Below, one piece after another: positions 1 through 12,884 of a stretch of DNA of 64,000 bases. The stretch comes from Phymorhynchus buccinoides (lineage: Eukaryota; Mollusca; Gastropoda; Neogastropoda; Raphitomidae): the NCBI GenBank assembly GCA_017654935.2, contig CM065706.1, positions 9,730,431 to 9,794,430 of the forward strand. Direction: 5' to 3'. Under the pieces are notes generated by a model. It searched no databases and was not told the origin of the DNA. It was given only the letters and a program-made list of their open reading frames with translations. Each line of letters begins with the position of its first letter. Positions within the stretch are counted from its first letter, which is position 1. The position numbers were made by a program, and so were the translations under genes.

Positions 1-3
1 AGT

Positions 4-221
4 TAGGGGAAGACGGGGTAAAAAGCGCATGGGCGGGTAAGAAGCCCACCCCAATTATCTCATGAAATGAAGCAAATTTCAGTCTCATTTTGCCCATGAG
101 ACGAGCGTTAATGTCTAGCATTCGTCTCATGGGCAAATTTGACTGAAATTTTCTTTATTTCATGAAATAATTGGGGTGGGCTTCTTACCCGCCCATGCGC
201 TTTTTACCCCGTCTTCCCCTA
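4..221 (+). mobile_element. PAL-A palindromic TA element, copy 1
   Basis: A 218-bp element running from TAGGGGAAGACGGGG to its exact reverse complement. Almost the whole length is self-complementary, with two arms of about 100 bp around a short asymmetric centre (GCGTTAATGTCTAGC). It is bounded by TA on both sides and has no plausible coding capacity. The structure is that of a non-autonomous Tc1/mariner-like MITE; superfamily is inference. Strand is assigned from the asymmetric centre. Confidence 0.9.
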
Positions 222-248
222 TTGCATTCACTTTTAGTACGTGGTTTG

Positions 249-326
249 TTGTTGTTGTTGTTGATCCCTGGCTTAACGACTCCAGGGATCATCCCAACAG
301 CCAGAGCACAATACAGATTAAAGCTT
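249..326 (-). mobile_element. SINE-B retroposon, tail-side piece
   Basis: (GTT)n followed by CCCTGGCTTAACGACTCCAG, the tail side of a dispersed retroposon seen also at 20877, 33672 and 41776. The PAL-A copy at 327-545 now separates this piece from the body piece at 579-708. Confidence 0.7.
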
Positions 327-545
327 TAGGGGAAGACGGGGTAATTAAGCGCATGGGCGGGTAAGAAGCCCACCCCAATTAGTTCATGAAATAAAGAAAA
401 TTTCAGTCAAATTTACCCATGAGACGAATGCTAGACATTAACGCTCGTCTCATGGGCAAAATGAGACTGAAATTTGCTTCATTTCATGAGATAATTGAGG
501 TGGGCTTCTTACCCGCCCATGCGCTTTTTACCCCGTCTTCCCCTA
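327..545 (-). mobile_element. PAL-A palindromic TA element, copy 2
   Basis: Full-length copy between TA dinucleotides, with small changes near the left end (GGGGTAATTAAGCGC). It lies in or beside a SINE-B copy whose parts flank it. Confidence 0.9.
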
Positions 546-578
546 CGTCCTCCCGCTCTTTAAAAGACCATATGGGAA

Positions 579-708
579 GCCAGAGCACTTGAACACTGTG
601 GTACAAATGCACTAGCTAGGGATGAGAACATGACGTGTGCGACCGTTTTTTGATTACCCCGCCATGTGGGCAGCCACATTCCGTCTTCGGGGGATTTTAG
701 ACTGATAA
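579..708 (-). mobile_element. SINE-B retroposon, body piece
   Basis: Matches the body of SINE-B (GACCGTTTTTTGATTACCCC, then CCGTCTTCGGGGG). It joins directly to a truncated PAL-A copy at 710. Confidence 0.7.
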
Positions 709-709
709 T

Positions 710-906
710 GGTAAAAAGCGCATGGGCGGGTAAGAAGCCCACCCCAATTATCTCATGAAATGAAGCAAATTTCAGTCTCATTTTGCCCATGAGACGAGCG
801 TTAATGTCTAGCATTCGTCTCATGGGCAAATTTGACTGACAATTTCATGAGATAATTGGGGTGGGCTTCTTACCCGCCCATGCGCTTTTTACCCCGTCTT
901 CCCCTA
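710..906 (+). mobile_element. PAL-A copy 3, left end missing
   Basis: Begins inside the left arm (GGTAAAAAGCGCATGGGCGG), so the first ~12 bases are absent, and about ten bases of the right arm are also missing. The right terminus CCCCGTCTTCCCCTA is intact. Confidence 0.85.
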
Positions 907-962
907 CATATTAAGGCATGCATTATGCAACTCAGCCCCATACTCTTAAAGTAAGATACTTC

Positions 963-1512
963 TTAAAGGGGCACCCTGACGGATGAGTTTTTGCAAGAAA
1001 CACGTCGAGATCACCACCAGAAAGACAGCCTCTTTAAGGATCGCAACACTCACTTTTCTCTGGTTTCCTAGAAATTAAACCGTATCCTTGTTGGCGGAGA
1101 TGCCGGAGAGAGTAGCCATTTTGGACGGGGTGGGTGGAGGTCACTCATTGTGGTTGAAGCGTTTTCTTTTTTTGTAGTGCAGTAAAAATAAAAATTGGAC
1201 CTATTTCCTTTGTTGTGAGCAAAACTCCTTTAGATAAACTGTATCAAATTAAAATAAATAAATAAAAAGGCTTGTATTGCGAAAAATTCGTGCAAACGAT
1301 TTGGCGGCCATTAGAAAAGAGACGGTACACGCCTTCTCTTTGGGTGAAATAATTTGACTTCCAGCACCTCCGGCAAGGAAGAATCGCCGATTTGACGGTT
1401 TGATTTATAGGAAACCAGAGCAAAGTGAGTGTTGCGATCTCTGTAAAGGGTGTTTTCCTGGTGATCTCGACGTGTTTCTTACAAAAACTCATCCGTCAGG
1501 GTGCCCCTTTAA
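963..1512. mobile_element. TTAA-flanked inverted-repeat element, ~550 bp
   Basis: Ends are TTAAAGGGGCACCCTGACGG and its reverse complement. The inverted similarity runs well over 100 bp inward, covering a GAAACACGTCGAGATCACCA-like stretch. TTAA at both ends suggests a piggyBac-type target, which is inference. No coding region. Confidence 0.75.
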
Positions 1513-1668
1513 ATTAATCAAGTAGCACTTGTCTTTACATTATGTAATATGTGGCAATAATATGCATCTAACTCAATCATGTTGCCCATAAAGTAATTAT
1601 TGTTACGCAACTAAAAATCTGACATCATGACAAGTAATATCTGTTTCTTGTGGCATTACAATCAACTA

Positions 1669-1886
1669 TAGGGGAAGACGGGGTAAAAAGCGCATGGGCG
1701 GGTAAGAAGCCCACCCCAATTATCTCATGAAATAAAGAAAATTTCAGTCAAATTTGCCCATGAGACGAATGCTAGACATTAACGCTCGTCTCATGGGCAA
1801 AATGAGACTGAAATTTGCTTCATTTCATGAGATAATTGGGGTGGGCTTCTTACCCGCCCATGCGCTTTTTACCCCGTCTTCCCCTA
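1669..1886 (-). mobile_element. PAL-A palindromic TA element, copy 4
   Basis: Full-length 218-bp copy with intact termini and TA on both sides. Confidence 0.92.
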
Positions 1887-2093
1887 GTTGTAAGCTATGG
1901 GTTGGTTGTTATATAACTCAAAGTGGCATTGCTTTTGGGCTCTTTAAATAATAAAGTTGCCCATTCTCACTCTAAATCATGGCGTGGTCTTTGACTTTTG
2001 ACAAAAAAAGGTTTTGTGTGGATGCAAGAGACACAAAAGACTTTTCAATGAAAGGACGTTTATAAGCCGCGAGGCTTATGCTTGAGCCAGTCC

Positions 2094-2098
<5 letters not shown>

Positions 2099-2132
<34 letters not shown>

Positions 2133-2181
2133 ACACACACGCGCGCGCACAGTAAGCACATACACACACACACACACACAA
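2099..2181. repeat. (CA)n microsatellite
   Basis: Interrupted CA dinucleotide tract containing a short CG-alternating stretch (ACGCGCGCGC). Confidence 0.9.
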
Positions 2182-2241
2182 TTTATATATTAATTCATGT
2201 AAATGATATGCATGCCCCCTTAGACAGACATTTCATACACA

Positions 2242-2459
2242 TAGGGGAAGACGGGGTAAAAAGCGCATGGGCGGGTAAGAAGCCCACCCCAATTATCTCA
2301 TGAAATGAAGCCAATTTCAGTCTCATTTTGCCCATGTGACGAGCGTTAATGTCTAGCATTCGTCTCATGGGCAAATTTGACTGAAATTTTCTTTATTTCA
2401 TGAGATAATTGGGGTGGGCTTCTTACCCGCCCATGCGCTTTTTACCCCGTCTTCCCCTA
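2242..2459 (+). mobile_element. PAL-A palindromic TA element, copy 5
   Basis: Full-length 218-bp copy with TA on both sides, only a few substitutions from its neighbours. Confidence 0.92.
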
Positions 2460-2530
2460 CATACATTTGTTTTTGGGTCTAAGATCACTGTAAGGTGGTT
2501 ATACGTTAAATTAAAGAACACATATACACC

Positions 2531-2969
<439 letters not shown>

Positions 2970-2971
2970 AC

Positions 2972-3122
2972 CATCTCATCAGTCATGTCCAGACCAACCA
3001 CCCGTCCCTTGGCACCGACCAACTGGCTGGAAGCAAAGCAGTCCCGTCCGGCCCCACTGCCCAGGTCCAACACACTGCAGCCCTCCACAGCCTCCGGAAT
3101 GACCAGTCCGCACCCATAGTAC
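2972..3122 (-). CDS. as3mt: arsenite methyltransferase, internal exon (SAM-binding motif)
   Basis: Internal exon of arsenic(III) methyltransferase, the enzyme that transfers methyl groups from S-adenosylmethionine to trivalent arsenic in the cytosol. It begins with the G that completes a Lys codon and then encodes 50 residues. These start YYGCGLVIPE and include the SAM-binding motif I, LDLGSGAGRDC, then SQLVG and GLDMT. The three cysteines (YYGCG, EGC, RDC) fall at positions conserved in animal AS3MT. The acceptor is GATCAG before GTACTATGGG and the donor is ATG followed by GTCAGTGTG. The phase fits the exon at 4634-4934 exactly, giving D-K-Y-Y-G-C. Later exons, including the catalytic cysteines of the C-terminal half, are outside the window. 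Confidence 0.9.
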
Positions 3123-3218
3123 CTGATCATGTCCATCATAATATGTAGATTGTAGAGTTATGATGTAACCCGGGCAAGGTAAAACTGGCTTAATTCCAGT
3201 CGAGGATTTAATTAGCCG

Positions 3219-3436
3219 TAGGGGAAGACGGGGTAAAAAGCGCATGGGCGGGTAAGAAGCCCACCCCAATTATCTCATGAAATAAAGAAAATTTCAGTCA
3301 CATTTGCCCATGAGACGAATGCTAGACATTAACGCTCGTCTCATGGGCAAAATGAGACTGAAATTTGCTTCATTTCATGAGATAATTGGGGTGGGCTTCT
3401 TACCCGCCCATGCGCTTTTTACCCCGTCTTCCCCTA
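3219..3436 (-). mobile_element. PAL-A copy 6, inside an as3mt intron
   Basis: Full-length 218-bp copy between TAs, in the intron between the two recognised as3mt exons and about 100 bp from the acceptor of the downstream exon. Confidence 0.92.
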
Positions 3437-3638
3437 CAAAGTATTTCCATTTAACTCGAAAGCAGTTTAATTCCAGCCTAGGATTACAAAATCGCAGCCA
3501 CACATAGTACCTGAAATAATATCATCTGATATGATAATTATGAAGAGTGGGGATTTCACCTGGGTAAAGTATCTATGCCTTAAAATAAACTTAACTCCAG
3601 GCCAGGGTAACCTGTCCACAAACGTATCTGGCATCAGA

Positions 3639-4585
<947 letters not shown>

Positions 4586-4633
4586 CAAAGAAAGGACGAA
4601 ACACAATGACTTTCTTCACCACGTTCCACCCAC

Positions 4634-4934
4634 TTGTCAGTGATGTCCTGGTGGACACTCTTCAAAGCCTCCCTCAGATGCTTGGGCACGGTGACCCCCA
4701 AGGGACACGCGTTGACCCCGGTCTGAATGTCCTCCTTGCTCTGCACCTCCTTCCCGTAGTACTGCTTCATGGCCCCCCTCACCGCCTCGTCCCCCTCCCC
4801 CATCTTCTCTCCAACCTTATCCCCGATGCAACCAGTAGGGACGATTTCTTCTTGTTGGTCTTGCTCACCGCAGCCATTTTTCTTCGTCTTGATGTCAGAG
4901 TTGGTGCAGCTCATGGTTATTTGTGGCACGTTTT
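4634..4934 (-). CDS. as3mt: arsenite methyltransferase, start-codon exon
   Basis: Exon with the start codon of arsenite methyltransferase. The chosen ATG is at 4914-4912, in a short 5' leader that follows a good acceptor (TTTCTTTCTTTACAG). It encodes 93 residues plus two bases of codon 94. Residues 51-94 match the family N-terminus (QYYGKEV, EDIQTGVNACPLG, VPKHLREALKSVH). Cys70 lies where the conserved N-terminal cysteine is expected. Residues 1-50 are a charged extension that makes the N-terminus roughly 35 residues longer than the vertebrate enzyme. The donor is GACAA followed by GTGGGTGG, and its phase joins exactly to the next exon. The acceptor and first ~35 codons are duplicated in an array upstream. 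Confidence 0.88.
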
Positions 4935-6080
4935 CTGTAAAGAAAGAAACAAAATTTGATATAATTCAATTGCAACCTTATCCCTCATACAACCAGTAGT
5001 AGGGACGATTTCTTCTTCTTGCTCACAGCAGCCATTTTTCTTCGTCTTGATGTCAGAGTTGGTGAAGCTCATGGTTTATTTGTGGCACGTTTTCTGTAAA
5101 GAAAGAAAGAAAGTTGGATATAATCCAATTGCAACCTTATCCCTGTTACAACCAGTAGTAGGGGAAGACGGGGTAAAAAGCGCATGGGCGGGTAAGAAGT
5201 CCACTCCAATTATCTCATGAAATGAAGCAAATTTCAGTCTCATTTTGCCTATGAGACGAGCGTTAATGTCTAGCATTCGTCTCAGGGGCAAATTTGACTG
5301 AAATTTTCTTTATTTCATGAGATAATTGGGGTGGGCTTCTTACCCGCCCATGCGCTTTTTACCCCGTCTTCCCCTAGGGACGATTTCTTCTTCTTGCTCA
5401 CCGCAGCCATTTTTCTACCTCTTGATGTCAGAGTTGGTGCAGCTCATGGTTCTTTGTGGCACGTTTTCTGTAAAGAAAGAAAGAAAGTTTGATATAATTC
5501 AATTGCAACCTTATCCCTGATACAACCAGTAGGGACGATTTCTTCTTCTTTTTCTTGCTCACCGCAGCCATTTTTCTTCGTCTTGATGTCAGAGTTGGTG
5601 CAGCTCATGGTTTATTTGTGGCACGTTTTCTGTAAAGAAAGAAAGAAAGTTGGATATAATCCAATTGCAACCTTATCCCTGCTACAACCAGTAGTAGGGA
5701 TGAATTCTTCTTCTTGGCTTTGCTCACCGCAGCCATTTTTCTTCGTCTTGATGTCAGAGTTGGTGCAGCTCATGGTTTATTTGTGGCACGTTTTCTGTAA
5801 AGAAAGAAAGTTTGATATAATTCAATTGCAACCTTATCCCTGATACAACCAGTTAGTAGGGACGATTTCTTCTTCTTGTTCTTGCTCACAGCAGCCATTT
5901 TTCTTCGTCTTGATGTCAGAGTTGGTGCAGTTCATGGTTTATTTGTGGCACGTTTTCTGTAAAGAAAGAAAGACATTTTGATATCATTCAATTGCAACCT
6001 TATCCCTGATACAACCAGTAGTAGGGACGATTTCTTCTTCTTGGTCACAGCAGCCATTTTTCTTTCTCTTGATGTGAGGG
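4935..6080 (-). repeat. Tandem array of partial as3mt start exons, ~160-bp unit
   Basis: About six further copies of the intron end, acceptor, leader, ATG and first codons of as3mt. Start codons lie at 5072, 5447, 5608, 5773 and 5935 (first base, minus strand), plus a decayed remnant near 6060. Removing the PAL-A insertion, spacing is 158-165 bp. The copies stop where real coding would continue: after the codons for IVP they run back into TTTCTTTCTTTACAG, so each unit is partial exon plus pyrimidine tract. In the copy starting at 5072 the frame reaches a stop after 45 codons. These could act as alternative first exons or decoy acceptors; nothing in the sequence shows that they do. Confidence 0.85.
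5159..5376 (+). mobile_element. PAL-A copy 7, inserted in the as3mt exon array
   Basis: Full-length copy inserted in one unit of the as3mt array. Sister units read ACCAGTAGTAGGGACG; here the same sequence is split at TA, with TA on both sides of the element. This is a direct empty-site comparison. Confidence 0.95.
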
Positions 6081-6099
6081 GTGGTATTGGTATTTGGTA

Positions 6100-6500
6100 T
6101 TTGGCATATTCTAGTCACAGAGACTTATCTCTGTGAAATTCGGGATGCTCTCCCCCGGAGAGCGCGTCGCCGCAAGTGCAGCGCTACCCCCTTTTTTTTT
6201 TGGGGGGGGGGGGGAAATTTTACAGGATAATGAGGAGGGGGTGTGGGCACACTTGGAAAACCTACCCCGTCTATCAATTTGGCCATACCAGGCAGCAGGA
6301 TTTCTCCCTGCTCTTACCGACTTTCAACTGCCGTGGGATTTTTACGGGTCAGGCTAGCTTGAAGTCCCCATCCGAAGGACTGGACATTCAGTTCGATTTT
6401 CCTGTCAAACTAGAAAGAAAAGGCGAGGCCGGGATTCGAACCCGGGTCACTCACGCTGTAGTAGTCTTGTGCAGCTCGTGATTTATTTTTTGTTTTTGTT
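6100..6500 (-). mobile_element. tRNA-derived SINE, mollusc type
   Basis: Reading the minus strand, the head has a perfect T-arm (CCGGGTTCGAATCCCGG at about 6427-6443). A body follows with the TCCTTCGGATG motif typical of mollusc SINEs. The tail side has a TCTCTGTGAAATTCGGG and GGAGAGCGCGTCG module, shared with 53489-53706, and homopolymer tracts. Boundaries are approximate. Confidence 0.65.
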
Positions 6501-6721
6501 TTTTTGTAGAGACGTTTTCTGTGAAAGAAGAATTAAAAGAAAAACAAGAAGACTGAATTCATAAACTTCGAAGGAAGTTATTTGTTTGTTGTGGTGCGTT
6601 TTCTGTTTAAACTTGAAAATTGATAATACTGTAATCGCTTAAAAATCGAATCATCAAATCCTTGTAAACGTCTACAGTTAAAAAGAAAGAAAGAAAGAAG
6701 AAAGAAAGAAAGAAAGCTTTA

Positions 6722-7124
6722 GGCCGGGTTCACATTAGACGCGTAAGTTCCGTACGGAAAACCCTAAATAAGTGGAAGAAAGAGGGATAAGGCCGGGTTC
6801 GCATTAGACGCGTAAGTTCCGTACGGAAAACCCTAAATAAGTGGAAGAAAGAGGGATAAGGCCGGGTTCGCATTAGACGCGTAAGTTCCGTACGGAAAAC
6901 CCTAAATAAGTGGAAGAAAGAGGGATAAGGCCGGGTTCGCATTAGACGCGTAAGTTCCGTACGGAAAACCCTAAATAAGTGGAAGAAAGAAGGATCAAAT
7001 TTTACGCATATAGGGGAAATTCGGACACGTGCGCAAATCTTTTCCCTTCTTTGTTTCACTTATGTATGGATTGCGCACGGGTTTCCGCATGGAATATCCG
7101 CTTATGTGTGTAGCCTACACGGCC
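6722..7124. mobile_element. Inverted-repeat element (GGCCGGGTTC) with amplified left end
   Basis: Starts GGCCGGGTTCACATTAGACG and ends with GTGTGTAG and ACACGGCC, an imperfect inverted repeat. The copy at 30688-30866 shows the simple form. Here the first 69 bp are repeated four times (starts at 6722, 6791, 6860, 6929) before the rest of the element follows once. Confidence 0.7.
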
Positions 7125-7237
7125 TTACTCTAGTCGGATATGTTATTCTACAAGTTTGCAGTTTGATTCACAGCTATATAAGCTTAGTACTGTCACTTCA
7201 AAAGACTAGACTAGTCTAGGATATGTATGTTATTATA

Positions 7238-7663
7238 TACTGGTCTCCAAAATTTAAGGGCCGGAAGAACGATCTTCTCTCTTCTGTCTTGGAGGCATGC
7301 TTATTGAGAGCTCTGGTTGCCGCCCTTAAATACACATTCGTGTCTAACTTTTGCTCAGCAGTGTTCACTACAGTCATGCCTTGCACGTGCAATAGGCAAG
7401 AAACCTGCATCAGCCCTGATTCTTCAGCGAAAAGAGACCAAACTTTCGTGAAATTCTCGTGAATTTGCCACATTTTAAGCGTACCTGAACACGCTGTTGC
7501 TGTACTGCAATGTCTGCAAAACTGGTTCAGGCACGTGCAACAGGAAGGAAAGTTATTGAGTAGCCTAAGTTTTGCCATTTTCTTCATTGTTGTCTTAGTG
7601 TACAATAAATAGATATCAAGCTACTGAAAACAGAAGCCGGCCCTTAACTTTTGGAGACCAGTA
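7238..7663. mobile_element. Terminal inverted-repeat element, 426 bp
   Basis: Ends TACTGGTCTCCAAAA and its reverse complement, with similarity continuing through TTAAGGGCCGG (about 26 bp), flanked by AT-rich TATA. A 129-codon minus frame inside shows no recognisable domain. Superfamily undetermined. Confidence 0.65.
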
Positions 7664-7787
7664 TATATGCATTATCTCTTTATAAAATTACCTCACTAAG
7701 TAGTAACCTTTCTTTAGGTCCGGAAGTCGTCTCCCCTTTGACCTTAAAACATAACCTATTGGTTTGGGGCGGTTGTTTTTGTTTGTG

Positions 7788-8786
7788 GCAAGGCAAGGCA
7801 AGGCAAGGCAAATGTTTTATTTCATACCCACTTGGGGCACAGAAATATAAAACAAAGTACACACATAGATAAACAATCGAACATCAAAACAGAGTGATGT
7901 CTATATTATGAACGACAAGGAAATAACTAGGACAAATATACCTATATCATTATTACAAAAAACAAACAAATATGTTACATTTTGTCCATACAAATCATCG
8001 AAAAGAACTGTTTATAACTGTAACAAAGTGCTTAAGCTTAATCAAAAGTTTCTTATTTTTTGAGGAAAACAAAGCATTAAATTTATACGCATTTGGTCGC
8101 ACAAAAATGTACCGTGGAAGATATCTATTTCTTTCAGCATTAAAGAAGGGACAGACAAACAAATAATGGAAATCATCTGCCACATCATGTACGCTACACT
8201 TTTCGCAATTTCTTTCACTTCTGGGTATATTATCGTAGCGCAGTTTATTTACTGGCAAGTTATTATTAGTTGTTCTAAATTTTAGAATGGTAAACACATA
8301 ATTCTGTGGAAGTACTAAGTAGTAGGGATCAACACCAAATGATGGCTTAAACATTCTATAGTTCATATATAATTCATCATTATCAACATGCATATACCAG
8401 GTTTGTAAGAAGCTATCTTTAAGACATCTCTTCACTTTCTCTTTGAACCATAATGGATGCACATCAAGCAAATTTTGATTCAACCAAAAACTACTTAAAC
8501 CAATGTCATTTAATAACGTATGAATGCATTTGATATATTTATTTTCGTGTACATTTAATTCATACATTCTCAAAAGGGTTTTATACACAATAAATGATAG
8601 CTTTTCACTTGCACTGTGATGGTGTGTTACTAGGTTAAACCAAAATGATAACATTCTGGATTTAACAGTGACTGATACGGGATATTTTCCTGTCTCTCCA
8701 AATATCATGAAAGAAGGAGTCGATTGTCGCACTTTCAAAACCAACTTATAACATTTTAACTGCAGTCTTTGAATAATATCATTCAT
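7788..8786 (-). mobile_element. LINE 3' fragment, C-terminal part of ORF2
   Basis: An open frame of about 264 residues (8786 down to 7995) with the look of the region after the reverse transcriptase in CR1/jockey-like non-LTR retrotransposons. It carries a zinc-ribbon-like Cys-His pattern (CEKC, then HYLFVC) near its end. Downstream on the minus strand lies a short untranslated part ending in (TTGCC)n, a plausible LINE 3' tail. The 5' side is truncated and abuts a (CA)n tract. The reverse transcriptase catalytic motif is absent, so this is a dead 5'-truncated copy. Confidence 0.7.
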
Positions 8787-8788
8787 GT

Positions 8789-8791
<3 letters not shown>

Positions 8792-8844
<53 letters not shown>

Positions 8845-8930
8845 CTCACGCATGCACGCACGCACGCACGCACACACACATACATACACGCGCGCGCGCG
8901 CGCACACGCCCGCCCGCCGGCACGACGCCA
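8792..8930. repeat. (CA)n with (CG)n-rich stretch
   Basis: A pure CA tract to about 8840, followed by GCACGCAC repeats and an alternating CG run (about 8888-8902). Confidence 0.9.
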
Positions 8931-9045
8931 CATGCATTCGTTAGACCAGCGAAACACGTAAAGAGCATGTGCATGGCATGTATCGGCACAGCAACTTGGA
9001 GCATCCTGACACAATCCGTGCATTGGATCCATGAATTGGAATTGA

Positions 9046-9263
9046 TAGGGGAAGACGGGGTAAAAAGCGCATGGGCGGGTAAGAAGCCCACCCCAATTAT
9101 CTCATGAAATAAAGAAAATTTCAGTCAGATTTGCCCATGAGACGAATGCTAGACATTAACGCTCGTCTCATGGGCAAAATGAGACTGAAATTTGCTTCAT
9201 TTCATGAGCTAATTGGGGTGGGCTTCTTACCCGCCCATGCGCTTTTTACCCCGTCTTCCCCTA
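9046..9263 (-). mobile_element. PAL-A palindromic TA element, copy 8
   Basis: Full-length 218-bp copy, TA on both sides. Confidence 0.92.
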
Positions 9264-9466
9264 TAAATGCACGCAAGCATACAATTTTTATGTAGATGAG
9301 TGTGTGAGTGTGTGAAGGAGAGAAATGTTGATATGTCTTTTATAATGCTGGTGTGTTTCAATTGAATGTGGACTGTGAATGTGTGAGTGTTGATTTGATG
9401 CTGGTTGATTATATGTATATATTGTAACATGTTTTATTGAATAAAGATCCCTTATAAAAATGAAAT

Positions 9467-9614
9467 GTCTGTTCTTATCAGCTTAATATCTGATACGCTC
9501 CCTATCGGGGGCTTCGATATTAAACTGATTTTTGAACCTCGGCGAAGTGTCAGGGGCTTGCTCCACCTTCGCCACGGGTAGGCCTGGTATTGCAGTACCT
9601 CCAGGATCGGCCCA
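9467..9614 (+). ncRNA. U2 snRNA copy lacking its 5' third (pseudogene)
   Basis: Clear similarity to spliceosomal U2 snRNA from stem IIa onward: TCTGTTCTTATCAG, TTAATATCTGATACG, an Sm-type site (GATTTTTGA), and the highly conserved stem-loop IV with CCTGGTATTGCAGTACCTCC. The first ~40 bases of U2, including the branch-point-pairing GUAGUA region, are replaced by unrelated AT-rich sequence. It therefore cannot serve as normal U2. It is either a truncated pseudogene or a piece of a U2-derived retroposon. No poly(A) tail is seen after the 3' end. Confidence 0.8.
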
Positions 9615-9905
9615 CTCTCCTCAAGGGGAGAAAATCCAATGAAACTTTCTTTCCTCCGTTTTTGTTTGTGGCACAAGCCACAAACCTATAACTCACTTTG
9701 TCGGTCTGTCGGTAGGTCCAAAATTGTCGCACTTCAAATCGAGGCTGCACTTCAAATTGAGGCTGCTCTTTAAAATGATGTTTCATTTTCAATTGTCGCA
9801 GGCCACAAACGATTGCGAATCCGCGCTTGTTTTAAATTTATCATTCAGTAGGACTTGAGTGCGCGAGCTGACATTTGCACGAAATGCTGATTTGACCTTT
9901 TGTCA

Positions 9906-9938
9906 CCTGTCGTCTCTGTCTGTCTGTCTGTCTCTATC

Positions 9939-10012
<74 letters not shown>
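9906..10012. repeat. (CTGT)n/(CT)n microsatellite
   Basis: CTGT repeats passing into a pure CT tract that ends at the tail of a SINE-E copy. Confidence 0.9.
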
Positions 10013-10016
<4 letters not shown>

Positions 10017-10160
10017 AATGAAAATCTGTTTAACGTCCTCTGCTCTGGAAAATACACATATAGGACATTTGTAGATATAAAGATGGTGGGAACAATCCTG
10101 GAAGCACTGCCCAGAGGCAGTGCAACACCAGGGAAGTCCCGAGTTTTGCAGCAAATGCAT
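10013..10160 (-). mobile_element. SINE-E retroposon, partial
   Basis: A (GAAT)n tail, then AACGTCCTCTGCTCTGG, GATGGTGGGAACAATCCTGG and AGGCAGTGCAACACC. The same family lies at 21606, 24856, 34378 and 39597. Confidence 0.75.
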
Positions 10161-10165
10161 GTCAT

Positions 10166-10668
<503 letters not shown>

Positions 10669-10672
10669 TCTT

Positions 10673-12016
<1,344 letters not shown>

Positions 12017-12069
12017 AGACAAACAGACAGCGACAATATGTGCACCCGTACGCGCGCGCGCGCGCGCGT

Positions 12070-12538
12070 GTGTCTTTCATTTAACGTCTATCCACTTCTC
12101 GTGATATTAGACCGGGTAATATGTGTGTAATATGACTTACAACTCATTGTGTCGCCATCTGGCGAAGTAGCGATATTTTGTGAATATTAATGTGTACACA
12201 GACCTTTACTAAGAAATGGTTAGACCCAGCATGTCCGTGTTCGGCTGGAAGAAAATCTTTGTAAGAGTGTCTTGAGAGGGGGATAAAAAGGCACAGGAGG
12301 TTTTGTGCATTACTTTTGTCCTGGTGGGTGACTTTCCCAGAGGGTATGCACCAATCTAAGGTAACACCGGTTTTGACTTGCCACCATCATCGACTTGCTT
12401 GTCAGCTTTCAGCACATGATCTTTGCGGTATGTAGGCCTGCGTGTAGCTATGCTCGATGCCAATCTGTGTTCTACCGAGGACCCAGCATGTTTGACAATC
12501 GCGACTTGCTGACAGGTTATGCACACAAGCAGGTCTGG
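12070..12538. other. No feature recognised
   Basis: Mixed sequence without a repeat family shared elsewhere in the window and without a convincing exon. Confidence 0.5.
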
Positions 12539-12772
12539 TGGGTAAAGGTAAAGATGTGCCCCCCCCCCCCCGCCTGCATTTCTCGGTTAATTCCATTTTT
12601 CCGTTTTTGCCTTTCTTACCAAACATAAAGCTGTATTTTATGAACATTTTCAGCTAATTATTATCTTTTTTGAATACAAACCCTAACCCTAACCCCCCCT
12701 CCCACCCCCTATAAGACGGGAAAACGCAATGAACCACGACTGTGACAAATGGCGTGGTGTACTGCACTACAT

Positions 12773-12807
<35 letters not shown>

Positions 12808-12884
12808 CTATTAGATAATGGCCTTTATCATGACTGCAATTAATTATTGAACAAAGATAATTAGCTGAAAATGTTCATAAAATA
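12539..12884 (+). mobile_element. TTAGGG-containing foldback element, right end lost
   Basis: Begins GGTAAAGGTAAAGATGTGCC, like the element at 58744-59120, and continues through CATTTCTCGGTTAATT and a CCCTAACCCTAACCC stretch. Its right arm breaks off at TTCATAAAATA, where a mariner-like element begins. A long G homopolymer sits near its middle. Confidence 0.65.
12771..12806. repeat. Poly(G) tract
   Basis: Uninterrupted G run of about 34 bases. Length is likely variable or error-prone. Confidence 0.85.

Noticed and set aside
1754..1951. A recurrent ~45-codon frame inside PAL-A copies (also at 560, 3304, 5076, 13712, 25436 and 28118)
   Set aside because: It exists because PAL-A copies are nearly identical; the frame runs out through the element end into unrelated flanks and often lacks a true ATG.
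6730..7059. Protein with 23-residue repeats on the minus strand
   Set aside because: Caused by the 69-bp tandem repeat of a transposon end (69 is divisible by three).
7216..7605. 129-codon minus-strand gene
   Set aside because: Lies wholly inside an inverted-repeat element and shows no recognisable domain.
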